Origin: Bacteroides sp. ET71
Lineage (GTDB): Bacteria > Bacteroidota > Bacteroidia > Bacteroidales > Bacteroidaceae
Direction of reading: 5' to 3'
Assembly (NCBI RefSeq): GCF_023336905.1
Contig: NZ_JAMBLS010000009.1
Span: 1 to 64,000 of the forward strand
Length of the DNA: 64,000 bases
In this document: one piece after another, positions 25,949 through 36,338 of the stretch
Layout of the letters: each line of letters starts with the position of its first letter
Position numbering within the stretch: position 1 is the stretch's first letter
The notes under the pieces: generated by a model
The model's input: the letters and a program-made list of their open reading frames with translations, nothing else
Database searches by the model: none
Told to the model about the DNA's origin: nothing
Made by a program: the position numbers and the translations under genes

Positions 25949-28681
25949 TCAAAACAGCTTTAAACGATTCTTACGCGCTTCTTCCAACGGTATTGTATCG
26001 GACTGCTTCCGCCCATATTTCAGCCGGAGGTCCGCATATTCCTTGTCCAGTTCCTTCATGAGAATGACTCGCTGAGCGGGATTCATCAACCGGGCAGCCA
26101 CACCTACATTCTGTGAGGCATCCTTCAGATGGACGACAGGGGCATGATAGACAGGGGCAATTCTCAATGCAGTATGAAGAAATGAAGTTGTGGCCCCACC
26201 AATCAACAGAGGAATGTCCAAACCAGCCTTTTCCAATTCTGTGGCAACGTGCACCATTTCCTCCAGCGAAGGCGTAATAAGTCCGCTCAGCCCTATCAAA
26301 TCAACCTTTTCATCCATCGCTTTCTGGAGTATTACTTCTGCCGGTACCATCACACCTAAATCAATAATCTCGTAACCATTGCACGCCATTACGACCGAAA
26401 CGATGTTCTTTCCAATGTCATGCACATCACCTTTGACCGTGGCCAACAGCACTTTACCCGCCGAAACTGTTCCACCACACTTTTCGGCCTCAATACTCGG
26501 CTGAAGTATGGATACAGCCTTCTTCATGGTGCGGGCCGTCTTCACCACTTGTGGAAGAAACATCTTTCCTTCTCCAAAAAGGTTGCCTACACGGTTCATG
26601 CCTGTCATCAAAGGACCTTCAATGATATCTACGGCTTTAGAATAATGCGGCAAAGCTTCAGCTAAATCTGTTTCTAGGTAATCGCTCACCCCCTTTATCA
26701 AGGCATATTGCAAACGCTCTTCCACCGAAGCATTTCTCCAATCGGCCACCTGGACATTGTCTTTCACTGACATGGACTGTAGAGAATGAGCCATTTCCAA
26801 CAGGCGCTCGGCAGCATCCGGACGACGGTTCAACACAACATCTTCCAAGCGCTCCAACAAATCAACAGGGATATCGGTATAAAGTACAGACGAAGCCGGA
26901 TTGACGATGCCCATGTCCATCCCGGCACGGATGGCATGGTAAAGGAAAACGGCATGCATCGCCTCACGTAAGTAGTTATTGCCTCGGAAAGAGAATGACA
27001 AGTTACTTACGCCTCCGCTGACATGCGCACCAGGCAAGTTACGACGTATCCAAGCAGCGGTCCGGATAAAATCCACCGCATAATTATCATGCTCGGGCAT
27101 ACCTGTGGACACAGCCAAGACATTAGGGTCGAATATGATGTCCTGCGGCTGAAAGCCGGCTTGTTCCGTCAGAAGGCGGTAAGCACGGGCACAGACCTCG
27201 ATACGGCGCTCATACGTGACGGCTTGCCCCTGTTCGTCGAAGGCCATGACTACCACAGCAGCACCGAGGCTGCGTATGGTACGTGCATGCTGTAAGAAGG
27301 ATTCTTCGCCTTCTTTCAAAGAGATGGAATTGACGATACCCTTCCCTTGCAGACACTTCAGGCCGGCCACTATCACTTGCCAGTCGGATGAGTCTATCAT
27401 GACCGGCACACGGGCGATGTCCGGTTCGGAGGCCAGCAGATTGAGAAAGTTCACCATCTCTGTACGGGCATCCAGCAGACCGTCGTCCATGTTGACGTCA
27501 ATCACCTGGGCACCATCTTCTACCTGTTTACGGGCAATCTCCAAGGCTTCTTCGTATTTCTTTTCATTAATCAGACGGAGGAACTTGCGCGAGCCGGCCA
27601 CGTTGCAGCGTTCGCCGACGTTGATAAAGTTGCTCTCGGGCCTCACTTCCAGCAGGTCGAGCCCGGAAAGGCACAGGAAGGATGGCGCCGGGACGGGGAC
27701 ATGAGGGGCGGCGTTCGTTGCCAACGATGCAAAACGAGAGATGTATTCGTCCGTCGTGCCGCAACATCCGCCTACGATGTTTACCAGGCCTTCGTCCAGA
27801 AACTCTTTCACTTCAGCAGCCATTTCGCCGGGGGTCTGGTCATATTGGCCCAGGCTGTTGGGCAGGCCGGCATTGGGATAGACGCTGATGTAATAAGGTG
27901 CACGGGCGGCCAGTTGGCGCAAGAAGGGTTTCATCTGGCGGGCGCCGAAGGAGCAGTTCAGGCCGATTGAGAAGAGGCCACCGTGGCTGACAGAAGCCAG
28001 AAAGGCATCGAGGGTCTGGCCGGAGAGCGTGCGCCCGGCTTGGTCGGAGATGGTGACGGAGAGCATCAGGGGCACTTCCCTGCCTGTGAGCGTCATGGCC
28101 TGGCGGGCGGCATAGATAGCGGCTTTGGCGTTGAGTGTGTCAAATATGGTCTCGACCAGCAGTGCGTCGACTCCGCCTTCGAGCAGGGCAGTCATTTGTT
28201 CGACATAGGCTTCGGCCAGGCTGTCGAAGGTGAGGGCGCGCAGGGCGGGGTTGCTGACGTCCGGACTCATGGAGCAGGTTTTGTTGGTGGGGCCGACGGA
28301 ACCTGCCACGTAGCGTGGTTTCGAGGGGTCGAGGGCGGTATATTCATCGGCCAGGCGACGGGCAAGGCGGGCGGCCTGGAGGTTGATGTCGCGCACGGCA
28401 TCTTCGGTATGATAGTCAGCCTGGCTGATGCGTGTGGCGTTGAAGGTGTTGGTTTCGATGATGTCGGCTCCGGCTGCGAGGTATTTGCGGTGGATGTCGG
28501 CTATGATGTCGGGGCGCGTGAGGCAGAGCAGGTCGTTGTTGCCTTTCAGTTGGCCGGGCAAGGAGGCGAAGCGTGTGCCGCGGAAGTCGGCTTCGGTCAG
28601 GGGGTATTGCTGAATCATGGTGCCCATGGCGCCGTCGAGGATGAGGGTGCGGGTGCGGGCGGAGGTTTCGAGAGTCTGCAT
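25949..28681 (-). CDS. metH: Cobalamin-dependent methionine synthase lacking the reactivation domain
   Basis: MetH transfers a methyl group from methyl-tetrahydrofolate to homocysteine. The 910-residue protein contains the homocysteine domain (about 1-325, DGAMGTMIQ, zinc cysteines in LNCSFGA and GGCCGTT), the pterin-binding domain (about 335-590, [13 protein letters not shown]), the cobalamin cap and the B12 domain with DVHDIG (H754 is the cobalt ligand). It ends at ARKNRLKLF, where E. coli MetH (1227 residues) continues with an AdoMet-dependent reactivation domain. The start at 28681 is the conserved MQTLET; the upstream frame lies in a repeat. GC content falls along the gene. No cobalamin riboswitch was found. 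Confidence 0.95.
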   Translation of the reverse strand: MQTLETSARTRTLILDGAMGTMIQQYPLTEADFRGTRFASLPGQLKGNNDLLCLTRPDIIADIHRKYLAAGADIIETNTFNATRISQADYHTEDAVRDINLQAARLARRLADEYTALDPSKPRYVAGSVGPTNKTCSMSPDVSNPALRALTFDSLAEAYVEQMTALLEGGVDALLVETIFDTLNAKAAIYAARQAMTLTGREVPLMLSVTISDQAGRTLSGQTLDAFLASVSHGGLFSIGLNCSFGARQMKPFLRQLAARAPYYISVYPNAGLPNSLGQYDQTPGEMAAEVKEFLDEGLVNIVGGCCGTTDEYISRFASLATNAAPHVPVPAPSFLCLSGLDLLEVRPESNFINVGERCNVAGSRKFLRLINEKKYEEALEIARKQVEDGAQVIDVNMDDGLLDARTEMVNFLNLLASEPDIARVPVMIDSSDWQVIVAGLKCLQGKGIVNSISLKEGEESFLQHARTIRSLGAAVVVMAFDEQGQAVTYERRIEVCARAYRLLTEQAGFQPQDIIFDPNVLAVSTGMPEHDNYAVDFIRTAAWIRRNLPGAHVSGGVSNLSFSFRGNNYLREAMHAVFLYHAIRAGMDMGIVNPASSVLYTDIPVDLLERLEDVVLNRRPDAAERLLEMAHSLQSMSVKDNVQVADWRNASVEERLQYALIKGVSDYLETDLAEALPHYSKAVDIIEGPLMTGMNRVGNLFGEGKMFLPQVVKTARTMKKAVSILQPSIEAEKCGGTVSAGKVLLATVKGDVHDIGKNIVSVVMACNGYEIIDLGVMVPAEVILQKAMDEKVDLIGLSGLITPSLEEMVHVATELEKAGLDIPLLIGGATTSFLHTALRIAPVYHAPVVHLKDASQNVGVAARLMNPAQRVILMKELDKEYADLRLKYGRKQSDTIPLEEARKNRLKLF

Positions 28682-28698
28682 ATTAAGATATTTATTTA

Positions 28699-28878
28699 TT
28701 AGTTGACAAGGGGACGAGTTAACGAGACTACAAGGGGATGGCATACTTATTAACTTGTCTACTCCTCCACTTGTCAACTTGTTAACTTGTTAACTTGTCA
28801 ACTTGTTAACTTGTTAACTTGTTAACTTGTCAACTTGTCAACTCGTCAACTTGTTAACTTGTCAACTTGTCTACTCCC
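28699..28878. repeat. Array A3: AACTTGTTA/AACTTGTCA short tandem units
   Basis: The metH-smpB gap is filled with 9-bp steps AACTTGTTA and AACTTGTCA (about 28760-28875), plus inverted GTTGACAAG and GTTAACGAG units near metH. The A-family core is the same as at 1539-1855, but at 9-bp spacing. It would lie in the metH leader and at the smpB end. Confidence 0.88.
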
Positions 28879-28881
28879 AAT

Positions 28882-29328
28882 CTATCGTTTGAACATGCGT
28901 GCCATGTCTCGTTTGTCGTCTTTCTCGCGCAGGGACTGGCGTTTGTCGTATTGTTTCTTGCCTTTGGCCAGGGCAACGACAAGCTTGGCGAAGCCTTTGT
29001 CGTTGATGAAGAGGCGGACGGGGACGATGGTGAAGCCGGGGTCGCGCGAGGTGCGGAGCAGCTTGTCCAGCTCTTTCTTGGTGAGGAGGAGCTTGCGGTC
29101 GCGGCGGGCGGCGTGGTTGTTGTAGGAGCCGTAGAAGTATTCGGCGATGTGCATGTTCTTGACCCAGAGTTCGCCGTTGGCAAAGTAGCAGAAGGTGTCG
29201 ACCAGGCTGGCTTTGCCTTGGCGGATGGATTTTATCTCGGTGCCGGTCAGTACGATGCCGGCGGTGTAGGTGTCCAGCAGTTCGTAGTCGAAGGTGGCGC
29301 GGCGGTTCTTTATGTTGACGTTGTTCAT
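28882..29328 (-). CDS. smpB: SsrA-binding protein
   Basis: SmpB binds tmRNA and brings it to stalled ribosomes for trans-translation. The 148-residue protein shows the oligonucleotide-binding barrel: [42 protein letters not shown]. It ends in a basic tail ([14 protein letters not shown]). The start MNNVNIKN at 29328 is used because the longer open frame upstream is composed of out-of-frame sequence overlapping the YIP1 gene. The tmRNA gene was not found in the window. The YIP1 gene ends 2 bases upstream, so the pair is co-transcribed. Confidence 0.96.
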   Translation of the reverse strand: MNNVNIKNRRATFDYELLDTYTAGIVLTGTEIKSIRQGKASLVDTFCYFANGELWVKNMHIAEYFYGSYNNHAARRDRKLLLTKKELDKLLRTSRDPGFTIVPVRLFINDKGFAKLVVALAKGKKQYDKRQSLREKDDKRDMARMFKR

Positions 29329-29330
29329 TC

Positions 29331-29906
29331 TTAATTTAACAGTACGGTTAGTTCGTTGAACACCCACTCGATGAGCCAGGGGCAGAGAATGAGCAGGAGG
29401 GTGCTGACGAGGGTGAAGCGCAGGCGGTCGGCTTCGACGATGTCCAGCAGGGCGCGGCTGCCTTCCCATACGATGTAGAGGGTGTAGAACTGGAGGAGCA
29501 GGGCGATGATTTGGAAGTCGGGCAGGATGCCGAGTATGATGCGCAGCAGGAAGAGGACGACGAGGGCGTAGCCCGAGAACTGCCAGATGCCGGGCAGGTC
29601 GGAGGGGCGGTGGAGGAAGCGGGTGCAGAAGGCGTTGATGAGCCAGGCGGCCAGGAAGTAGCCTCCGAACAGGGCGACGGCCACGGCGCAGCAGCGGGTC
29701 ATGGCGAGCTGGAAGCTTTGGGGGCCGCCCCAACCGTAGTCGACCAGGGTGCCGATGAAGACGCTGAGGCCGCACAAGCCTATCATAGGGTAGACGAAGG
29801 CGGTGAAGACGCGGCGCGGGTCGGTCTGCAAACGAATTTCCTCCCAGGCGCGGGCCGGGGAGGAAATCAGTCGTAGGGCTATTTGTAGGATGCTCTTGTA
29901 GTCCAT
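29331..29906 (-). CDS. YIP1 family membrane protein
   Basis: A 191-residue polytopic inner-membrane protein with about five hydrophobic segments ([76 protein letters not shown]). The arrangement and the short amphipathic N-terminus ([11 protein letters not shown]) fit the bacterial Yip1 domain. The biochemical role of these proteins is unknown. It lies between a NigD-like lipoprotein gene (14 bases upstream) and smpB (2 bases downstream). Confidence 0.78.
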   Translation of the reverse strand: MDYKSILQIALRLISSPARAWEEIRLQTDPRRVFTAFVYPMIGLCGLSVFIGTLVDYGWGGPQSFQLAMTRCCAVAVALFGGYFLAAWLINAFCTRFLHRPSDLPGIWQFSGYALVVLFLLRIILGILPDFQIIALLLQFYTLYIVWEGSRALLDIVEADRLRFTLVSTLLLILCPWLIEWVFNELTVLLN

Positions 29907-29920
29907 CGGTTGCTAGTCCC

Positions 29921-30733
29921 CTATTCGGAAGGGGCCTTGTAAGTGACTGTATAATTGGTATATGTACTGGGCAGCACGGTGGTGGCAGCCTGCGACTCCT
30001 TGGCTTTCAGCACGATGCGCGTGGGATAGTTACCGGTCTTTGCGCGGAAGGATTGCACGGCCGTACTGACGTTGATGCCGCCGTAGAAATAGTTAGTGTA
30101 AGTCGTGCCTTCATCGCTGCCACGGTCGTGGCGCAGGTACAGGGTCATTTCGGTGCTGCTGGGGTCTACTTCCTCGTCCACGTAGGCCACGCGCACCCGG
30201 TGGTTTTGTAAGGATGACTCGCTGCCAACGAAGTAGCCGATGGTGGCCATCAGCATGGCGGAGTCGTACATGGCGGGGAAGCCGGAGGATGAGCTGCCAG
30301 CGTTCAGGGGCAGCAGGGGCGAGGTTTCGGGCATGCTGCTTTCCATCGTGGCTTGCGTGGAGGTGATTTCGGTGTCGTACACTTCTACTTCCTGGATGGA
30401 GAGCAGGTCGATGTTGTAGCTCTGTGTCAAAGTGGGGGTAGAGGCATCGGCGCTTTCAGAGTCGGGCCAAGAATAGTAGATGAATGCCATGCGGTAGCTC
30501 GACATATCGAAAGCAGGATTGTTGGCTTGGATGGCATTGAGGGATTCGGCGGTGGGGTAATAGATATTGCCCAAGGCATCGGCGAAGTAAGATACGCCCA
30601 TCGAGTGGCGCACGTAAACAATGCCTGCGCCGTCGTATCCTGTGCTGTCGCTGTCCGAATCCAAGCACGATGTCAGGGTCATGCCCACGAACAGTGCGAG
30701 GGCCAGTGTCAAGAATTTCATTTGTTTCTTCAT
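29921..30733 (-). CDS. NigD-like lipoprotein
   Basis: A 270-residue lipoprotein with lipobox LTSC (Cys23) followed by the acidic stretch LDSDSDS, a likely surface-export signal in Bacteroides. The first half (about 35-110, [19 protein letters not shown]) and the C-terminal part (about 185-268, [19 protein letters not shown]) resemble the N-terminal OB-like and C-terminal beta domains of NigD, first named beside the nigrescin gene in Prevotella. No enzymatic motif is visible and its role is unknown. The family assignment is by overall pattern. Confidence 0.65.
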   Translation of the reverse strand: MKKQMKFLTLALALFVGMTLTSCLDSDSDSTGYDGAGIVYVRHSMGVSYFADALGNIYYPTAESLNAIQANNPAFDMSSYRMAFIYYSWPDSESADASTPTLTQSYNIDLLSIQEVEVYDTEITSTQATMESSMPETSPLLPLNAGSSSSGFPAMYDSAMLMATIGYFVGSESSLQNHRVRVAYVDEEVDPSSTEMTLYLRHDRGSDEGTTYTNYFYGGINVSTAVQSFRAKTGNYPTRIVLKAKESQAATTVLPSTYTNYTVTYKAPSE

Positions 30734-30838
30734 TGTTCTTTACTAATTTTGGTTTGCAAATTTAGGTAATATTTCGCTTCGTAAACGGGTGAGGGGGCGG
30801 AATACTGCACGGGGGAAGCGATTTTAACATATTTTCAG

Positions 30839-31336
30839 TCAGACAACCTCGGCGAAGTCGCCCAGGTGCTGGTCGACGTGGCGGGCCACGGCCTCGGTGG
30901 CCTCCTCCTCGGCGTCGAGGAACTGTTCTTCCAGGGGGTCGAACTGCTCGTATTGCTCGTACATGGCCATGAAGTCGTCGTCCGAGCGTTCGCGCTCCAG
31001 GTCGGCGCGGTGCTGGTCGTAGATGCGGCGGGCGGCGTTGAGCACGGCGGGCACGGCGGGGATGCCCCACTCGCGGAGGGCACGTGCCACGGGGTTGTGC
31101 AAGATGTAGGGTCCCCATCCGTTCTGGATGAGTTGGCAGAAACCGCCCTCCATCAGTTCGTCGCGCAAGATGCGGTAGGCCAGCAGCGTGTGTTGCGGGG
31201 CGCTGAGCAGGGCCATGTTGTCGGCGGTGAGGGTGCCGCCCAGTGCGCCGAGGTAGGCGTCGGCAAAGAGGTTGATGAAGGCGTCCATGCCGTCGGCGGC
31301 GGCGCGGCGCAGGTCGGAGTCGGATAGCTGTATCAT
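30839..31336 (-). CDS. DMP19/DUF4375-like acidic protein
   Basis: A 165-residue, strongly acidic protein (tail segments DLERERSDDDFMAMYEQYEQ and LEEQFLDAEEE) with no signal peptide. The helical pattern, with FADAYLGALGG, GGFCQLIQNGWGPYIL and an ALREWGIPAVPAVL helix, resembles the DMP19/DUF4375 family, whose Neisseria member mimics DNA and binds an HU-type protein and a repressor. DNA mimicry here is inference from charge and family only. The start at 31336 was chosen because upstream codons lie in a gap with no conserved sequence. Confidence 0.6.
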   Translation of the reverse strand: MIQLSDSDLRRAAADGMDAFINLFADAYLGALGGTLTADNMALLSAPQHTLLAYRILRDELMEGGFCQLIQNGWGPYILHNPVARALREWGIPAVPAVLNAARRIYDQHRADLERERSDDDFMAMYEQYEQFDPLEEQFLDAEEEATEAVARHVDQHLGDFAEVV

Positions 31337-31511
31337 TTTAATGAAGCATGAAGAGTGAATAATGAAGAATAGGCAGCCCGGAGGGTTGCGGGCACAAAGG
31401 TAGGGAAAGTTGGGGAGATATATATAAATAAAGGTGGAAATATTTGGAGATGTCGGATGGGATGGGTATGAGCCCGAAGGGCGAAGTAGAAGCAAGCCCC
31501 CTCGTAGCCTG

Positions 31512-31543
31512 AAGCCTCGTCAACTTGTCAACTCGTCAACTCA
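31512..31543. repeat. Array A4: short CTTGTCAACTCGTCAAC cluster
   Basis: Three A-family units lie in the 330-bp gap 31337-31666, between the divergent DMP19-like and NifU-like genes and upstream of the promoter at 31599. Nothing else that I can name occurs in the gap. Confidence 0.75.
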
Positions 31544-31598
31544 TAGCTCGTAGCTAAAAAAATCCCCTCCCCCATAACCGATTATCAAGAAAAAACCT

Positions 31599-31607
31599 TA
31601 TCTTTGC
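31599..31607 (+). promoter_or_regulatory. -7 element upstream of the NifU-like gene
   Basis: TATCTTTGC is a perfect -7 box 59 bases before the ATG at 31667. No -33 TTG stands at the usual distance. Confidence 0.55.
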
Positions 31608-31666
31608 ACGCGGTTAAAGCCAACCACGTTACATTAATTATAATAACTAATTAATTCGAGCTGATT

Positions 31667-32368
31667 ATGACTTATTCACACGAAGTTGAACACATGTGTG
31701 TTGTAAAGAAAGGCCCCAACCACGGGCCAGCTCCCATCCCCGAAGAAGGCAAGTGGGTGAAAGCAAAAGAAATCGTAGACATCTCCGGCCTGACGCACGG
31801 CATCGGCTGGTGCGCACCCCAACAAGGCGCCTGCAAACTGACGCTCAACGTAAAAGAAGGCGTCATCCAGGAAGCCCTCGTTGAAACCATCGGTTGCTCC
31901 GGCATGACCCACTCCGCCGCCATGGCCTCCGAAATCCTGCCCGGCAAGACCATCCTCGAAGCCCTCAACACCGACCTCGTTTGCGACGCCATCAACACGG
32001 CCATGCGCGAACTCTTCCTGCAAATCGTTTACGGACGCACACAGTCAGCCTTCTCCGAAGGCGGCCTCATGATCGGCGCCGGACTCGAAGACCTCGGCAA
32101 AGGCCTCCGCAGCCAAGTAGGCACCCTCTACGGCACCCTGGCCAAAGGCACACGCTACCTCGAACTCACCGAAGGCTACATCACACGCATGGCCCTCGAC
32201 GCCGACAACCAAGTCATCGGCTATGAATACGTCCACATGGGCAAATTCATGGAACAAGTAAAAGCCGGCAAAGACGCCAACGAAGCCCTCAAAGCCGTCA
32301 CCGGAACCTACGGACGCTTCAAACCCGAACAGGGCGCAGTAAAATACATTGACCCACGTAAAGAATAA
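31667..32368 (+). CDS. NifU/IscU-like iron-sulfur scaffold-type protein
   Basis: A 233-residue cytosolic protein whose middle part resembles the IscU/NifU N-terminal scaffold fold: GIGWCAPQQGACKLTLN, ETIGCSGMTHSAAMASE and a helix containing LVCDAINTAM. Several cysteines could hold a cluster or metal, but the order is not that of canonical IscU (no third LHCSML-type Cys seen). The C-terminal extension (about 150-233, including GYITRMALDADNQVIGYEYV) is not found in IscU. The next gene follows 18 bases later and encodes its constant partner, a GGGtGRT protein. The client of this pair is unknown. Confidence 0.75.
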   Translation: MTYSHEVEHMCVVKKGPNHGPAPIPEEGKWVKAKEIVDISGLTHGIGWCAPQQGACKLTLNVKEGVIQEALVETIGCSGMTHSAAMASEILPGKTILEALNTDLVCDAINTAMRELFLQIVYGRTQSAFSEGGLMIGAGLEDLGKGLRSQVGTLYGTLAKGTRYLELTEGYITRMALDADNQVIGYEYVHMGKFMEQVKAGKDANEALKAVTGTYGRFKPEQGAVKYIDPRKE

Positions 32369-32386
32369 TGAAGGAGGACACAGACA

Positions 32387-33397
32387 ATGATTAGACCCGT
32401 ACAATTTGAAAGCCAAGACCGCCGTATCAAGCAAATCCTTGCTGCACTGAATGAAAACGGCATCAAAGACATAGAAGAAGCGAACGCCATCTGTGAAGCC
32501 GCCGGCCTCGACCCCTACATGACCTGCCAGGAAACACAAGGCATCTGCTTCGAAAACGCCAAATGGGCCTACGTCGTGGGTTGCGCCATCGCCCTGAAAA
32601 AAGGCTGCAAGAACGCAGCCGACGCAGCCGAAGCCATCGGCATCGGACTCCAGGCCTTCTGCATCCCCGGCTCCGTAGCCGACGACCGCAAAGTAGGACT
32701 GGGACACGGTAACCTCGCCGCCCGCCTCCTGCGCGAAGAAACACAATGCTTCGCCTTCCTGGCCGGACACGAATCCTTCGCAGCAGCCGAAGGCGCCATC
32801 AAAATCGCCGAAATGGCCAACAAAGTACGTAAGAACCCCCTGCGCTGCATCCTCAACGGCTTGGGCAAAGACGCAGCCATGATCATCAGCCGCATCAACG
32901 GATTCACCTACGTACAGACACAGTTCGACTACTTCACCGGCAAGCTGAACATCGTCAAGGAGACCCCCTACTCCGACGGTCCCCGCGCTAAAGTAAAATG
33001 CTACGGCGCCGACGACGTACGCGAAGGCGTAGCCATCATGTGGCATGAAAACGTAGACGTATCCATCACAGGTAACTCTACCAACCCCACACGCTTCCAG
33101 CACCCCGTTGCAGGCACATACAAGAAAGAGCGCGTACTGGCCGGCAAGCCCTACTTCTCCGTAGCCAGCGGTGGCGGCACGGGCCGCACACTGCACCCGG
33201 ACAACATGGCCGCAGGTCCCGCCTCTTACGGCATGACCGATACCATGGGCCGTATGCACTCAGACGCACAGTTCGCAGGTTCTTCATCAGTTCCCGCACA
33301 CGTGGAAATGATGGGCTTCCTCGGCATCGGCAACAACCCGATGGTAGGCTGCACCGTAGCTTGCGCCGTTAACGTAGCTCTCGCCCTGAGCAAGTAA
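32387..33397 (+). CDS. GGGtGRT family protein
   Basis: A 336-residue cytosolic protein named for its motif, here SGGGTGRTLHPDNM (about residues 262-275). It also has conserved Cys in NAICEAAGLDPYMTCQETQG, VVGCAIALKKGC and a C-terminal GNNPMVGCTVACAVN. It has no signal peptide and no known catalytic fold that I can name. The regular Cys residues and the tight linkage with a NifU-like scaffold suggest it binds or needs an Fe-S cluster. A terminator at 33421-33456 closes the two-gene operon. This is a genuinely uncharacterised pair. Confidence 0.8.
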   Translation: MIRPVQFESQDRRIKQILAALNENGIKDIEEANAICEAAGLDPYMTCQETQGICFENAKWAYVVGCAIALKKGCKNAADAAEAIGIGLQAFCIPGSVADDRKVGLGHGNLAARLLREETQCFAFLAGHESFAAAEGAIKIAEMANKVRKNPLRCILNGLGKDAAMIISRINGFTYVQTQFDYFTGKLNIVKETPYSDGPRAKVKCYGADDVREGVAIMWHENVDVSITGNSTNPTRFQHPVAGTYKKERVLAGKPYFSVASGGGTGRTLHPDNMAAGPASYGMTDTMGRMHSDAQFAGSSSVPAHVEMMGFLGIGNNPMVGCTVACAVNVALALSK

Positions 33398-33420
33398 TCT
33401 ATATTATACTTACTCTACCT

Positions 33421-33456
33421 AAATCCCTGTAACTCGATGAGTTATGGGGATTTTTC
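33421..33456 (+). terminator. Terminator after the NifU-like/GGGtGRT operon
   Basis: AAATCCC and GTAACTC pair with GAGTTATG and GGGATTT around a GAT loop, followed by TTTTT. Confidence 0.8.
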
Positions 33457-33637
33457 ATACATACCCTCCCCTCCCTCCAAAGTCCCCCATACAGCAAAGC
33501 GGAAAGCACCTGCCACACATCGACATATTGTCCGAAACTCCTCATACGTCCCTGACTTTTTGTCAGAACGAAGCCACTGGCAAATGTTTTGCATACAAGC
33601 TGGCGTATCTGAATAACGAAAAGAAAGGAGATAAAAT

Positions 33638-36232
33638 ATGAACTTCAACAACTTTACCATTAAAGCACAAGAAGCCGTGCAAGAAGCTGTGAACCTGGTA
33701 CAAGCCAGAGGACAGCAGGCTATCGAACCGGTACATTTGCTGGCGGGCGTACTGAAAGCAGGCGAAAACATCGTCAACTTCATCTTTCAGAAATTGGCCA
33801 TGAATCCCCAACAAATCGCACTGGTGCTGGACAAGCAAATCGACTCCCTGCCAAAAGTATCGGGAGGCGAACCCTACCTGAGCCGCGAAGCAAACGAGGT
33901 GTTGCAAAAAGCCATCGACTATTCGAAACAAATGGGCGATGAGTTTGTCTCGCTGGAACCGATACTGATGGCCATACTTTCCGTAAAAAGCACAGCATCA
34001 ACCATACTGAAAGATGCAGGCATGACGGAAAGCGAACTGCGGAAGGCCATTGATGAACTACGGAAAGGCGACAAAGTGACCTCCCAATCGAGCGAAGACA
34101 CCTACCAAGCCTTGGAAAAGTATGCCATCAACCTGAATGAAGCGGCACGAAACGGCAAACTGGACCCGGTAATCGGACGTGACGAGGAAATCCGCCGAGT
34201 ACTGCAGATTCTAAGCCGACGTACCAAAAACAACCCTATCCTGATAGGTGAACCGGGTACGGGTAAAACGGCCATAGTCGAAGGATTGGCCCATCGTATC
34301 CTTCGCGGAGATGTGCCCGAGAACCTGAAGAACAAACAGATTTACTCGCTGGACATGGGCGCACTGGTGGCAGGAGCCAAGTACAAGGGTGAGTTTGAAG
34401 AACGACTGAAGGCCGTCATCAATGAGGTGAAGAAATCGGATGGGAACATCATCCTCTTCATTGATGAAATACACACATTGGTAGGGGCCGGTAAAGGCGA
34501 AGGTGCCATGGATGCAGCCAATATCTTGAAGCCGGCCTTGGCAAGAGGTGAATTGCGGAGCATCGGTGCCACGACGCTGGACGAGTATCAGAAGTACTTC
34601 GAGAAGGACAAGGCCTTGGAGCGCCGATTCCAGGTAGTCATGGTCAACGAACCGGATACGGCCAGCACCATCTCTATCCTGCGTGGACTGAAGGAGCGGT
34701 ATGAAAACCATCACCATGTACGTATCAAGGACGATGCCATCATAGCTGCCGTGGAACTGAGCAACCGGTACATTACGGACCGTTTCCTGCCCGACAAGGC
34801 CATTGACCTGATGGATGAAGCGGCTGCCAAGCTGCGGATGGAGGTGGATTCCGTGCCCGAGGAGCTGGATGAGATTTCACGTAAAATCAAGCAACTGGAA
34901 ATCGAGCGGGAAGCCATCAAGCGGGAAGACGATACGGCCAAGCTGGAGCAGATTGCCAAGGAGCTGTCGGAACTGAAGGAACAGGAAAGCTCATACAAGG
35001 CCAAATGGCAGAGCGAGAAGACTCTGGTCAACAAGATTCAGCAGAACAAGGTGGAAATCGAGAACCTGAAGTTTGAAGCCGACCGTGCCGAACGCGAAGG
35101 CGACTACGGACGGGTGGCCGAGATACGCTACGGCAAGCTGCAAGCCTTGAACAAGGAGATTGAGGAGACCCAGCAGAAACTCCACCAGATGCAGGGCGAC
35201 AAGGCCTTGATTAAGGAAGAAGTAGATGCTGAGGACATTGCCGATGTCGTATCGCGCTGGACGGGCATCCCCGTCAGCAAGATGTTGCAAAGCGAGCGGG
35301 AAAAGCTGCTGCACCTGGAGGACGAACTGCACAAACGTGTTATCGGCCAGGAGGAAGCCATCGAGGCCGTGGCCGATGCCGTGCGCCGGAGCCGTGCAGG
35401 ATTGCAAGACCCGAAGCGCCCCATCGGTTCCTTCCTCTTTCTGGGCACGACCGGTGTGGGTAAGACGGAGCTGGCCAAGGCCTTGGCGGAGTTCCTGTTC
35501 GACGATGAGTCTATGATGACGCGTATCGACATGAGCGAGTATCAGGAGAAGCATACGGTATCCCGCCTGATAGGAGCGCCTCCCGGATATGTGGGTTACG
35601 ACGAAGGCGGGCAACTGACGGAGGCCGTGCGCCGCAAACCCTACTCGGTAGTGTTGTTCGATGAGATTGAGAAGGCGCACCCCGACGTGTTCAACATCCT
35701 GCTGCAAGTGCTGGACGACGGCCGGCTGACCGACAACAAGGGGCGCACGGTGAACTTCAAGAACACCATCATCATCATGACCTCGAACATGGGCAGCCAG
35801 TACATCCAGAGCCAGATGGAGAAGCTGAACACGGGCAACAAGGCTCAGGTTATCGAAGAGACCAAGCGCGAGGTGATGAACATGCTGAAGAAGACCATCC
35901 GCCCGGAGTTCCTGAACCGTATTGACGAGACCATCATGTTCTTGCCGCTGACGGAGACGGAAATCAAGCAGATTGTCAACCTGCAAATCAGCCATGTGCA
36001 GAAGATGCTGGCCGAGAACGGCGTAGAGCTGAGGATGACGGACAATGCCGTAAACTTCCTGGCCCGTGCGGGTTACGACCCCGAATTTGGTGCCCGTCCC
36101 GTCAAGCGTGCCATCCAGCACTACATGCTGAACGACCTGTCGAAGAAGCTGCTGTCGCAGGCAGTAGACCGCAACAGGCCCATCACGGTAGATGCGGACC
36201 CGTCGGGCAACGGACTGGTGTTCAGGAACTGA
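33638..36232 (+). CDS. clpB: ClpB disaggregase chaperone
   Basis: ClpB is a hexameric AAA+ ATPase that rescues aggregated proteins with DnaK. The 864-residue protein has the Clp N-domain, AAA1 (Walker A GEPGTGKT, Walker [11 protein letters not shown]), the coiled-coil middle domain (about 405-530, [19 protein letters not shown]) and AAA2 ([30 protein letters not shown]), with no ClpP-docking tripeptide loop evident. The start is supported by an AAAGGAG ribosome-binding site at 33624-33630. The gene is isolated between a terminator and a 611-bp repeat-rich gap; no CIRCE-like heat-shock operator is visible. Confidence 0.97.
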   Translation: MNFNNFTIKAQEAVQEAVNLVQARGQQAIEPVHLLAGVLKAGENIVNFIFQKLAMNPQQIALVLDKQIDSLPKVSGGEPYLSREANEVLQKAIDYSKQMGDEFVSLEPILMAILSVKSTASTILKDAGMTESELRKAIDELRKGDKVTSQSSEDTYQALEKYAINLNEAARNGKLDPVIGRDEEIRRVLQILSRRTKNNPILIGEPGTGKTAIVEGLAHRILRGDVPENLKNKQIYSLDMGALVAGAKYKGEFEERLKAVINEVKKSDGNIILFIDEIHTLVGAGKGEGAMDAANILKPALARGELRSIGATTLDEYQKYFEKDKALERRFQVVMVNEPDTASTISILRGLKERYENHHHVRIKDDAIIAAVELSNRYITDRFLPDKAIDLMDEAAAKLRMEVDSVPEELDEISRKIKQLEIEREAIKREDDTAKLEQIAKELSELKEQESSYKAKWQSEKTLVNKIQQNKVEIENLKFEADRAEREGDYGRVAEIRYGKLQALNKEIEETQQKLHQMQGDKALIKEEVDAEDIADVVSRWTGIPVSKMLQSEREKLLHLEDELHKRVIGQEEAIEAVADAVRRSRAGLQDPKRPIGSFLFLGTTGVGKTELAKALAEFLFDDESMMTRIDMSEYQEKHTVSRLIGAPPGYVGYDEGGQLTEAVRRKPYSVVLFDEIEKAHPDVFNILLQVLDDGRLTDNKGRTVNFKNTIIIMTSNMGSQYIQSQMEKLNTGNKAQVIEETKREVMNMLKKTIRPEFLNRIDETIMFLPLTETEIKQIVNLQISHVQKMLAENGVELRMTDNAVNFLARAGYDPEFGARPVKRAIQHYMLNDLSKKLLSQAVDRNRPITVDADPSGNGLVFRN

Positions 36233-36258
36233 CACCCGCTGCAACGCATACTCCAGAG

Positions 36259-36293
36259 AGTGCTTCCCCCCCACGGGGGGAGGCACTTTTTTT
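36259..36293 (+). terminator. clpB terminator
   Basis: AGTGCTTCCCCCC pairs with GGGGGGAGGCACT, followed by a T-run. It begins 27 bases after the clpB stop. Confidence 0.85.
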
Positions 36294-36338
36294 GTACCCA
36301 CGCCCGGGGCGCGGCATCGCTGCATGTCACACATCCGC

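Noticed and set aside
28682-28881. Cobalamin riboswitch upstream of metH
   Set aside because: The region is entirely A-type short repeats; no B12-box could be seen.
29329-29775. N-terminal extension of SmpB
   Set aside because: Pro/Arg/His-rich out-of-frame reading of the YIP1 gene.
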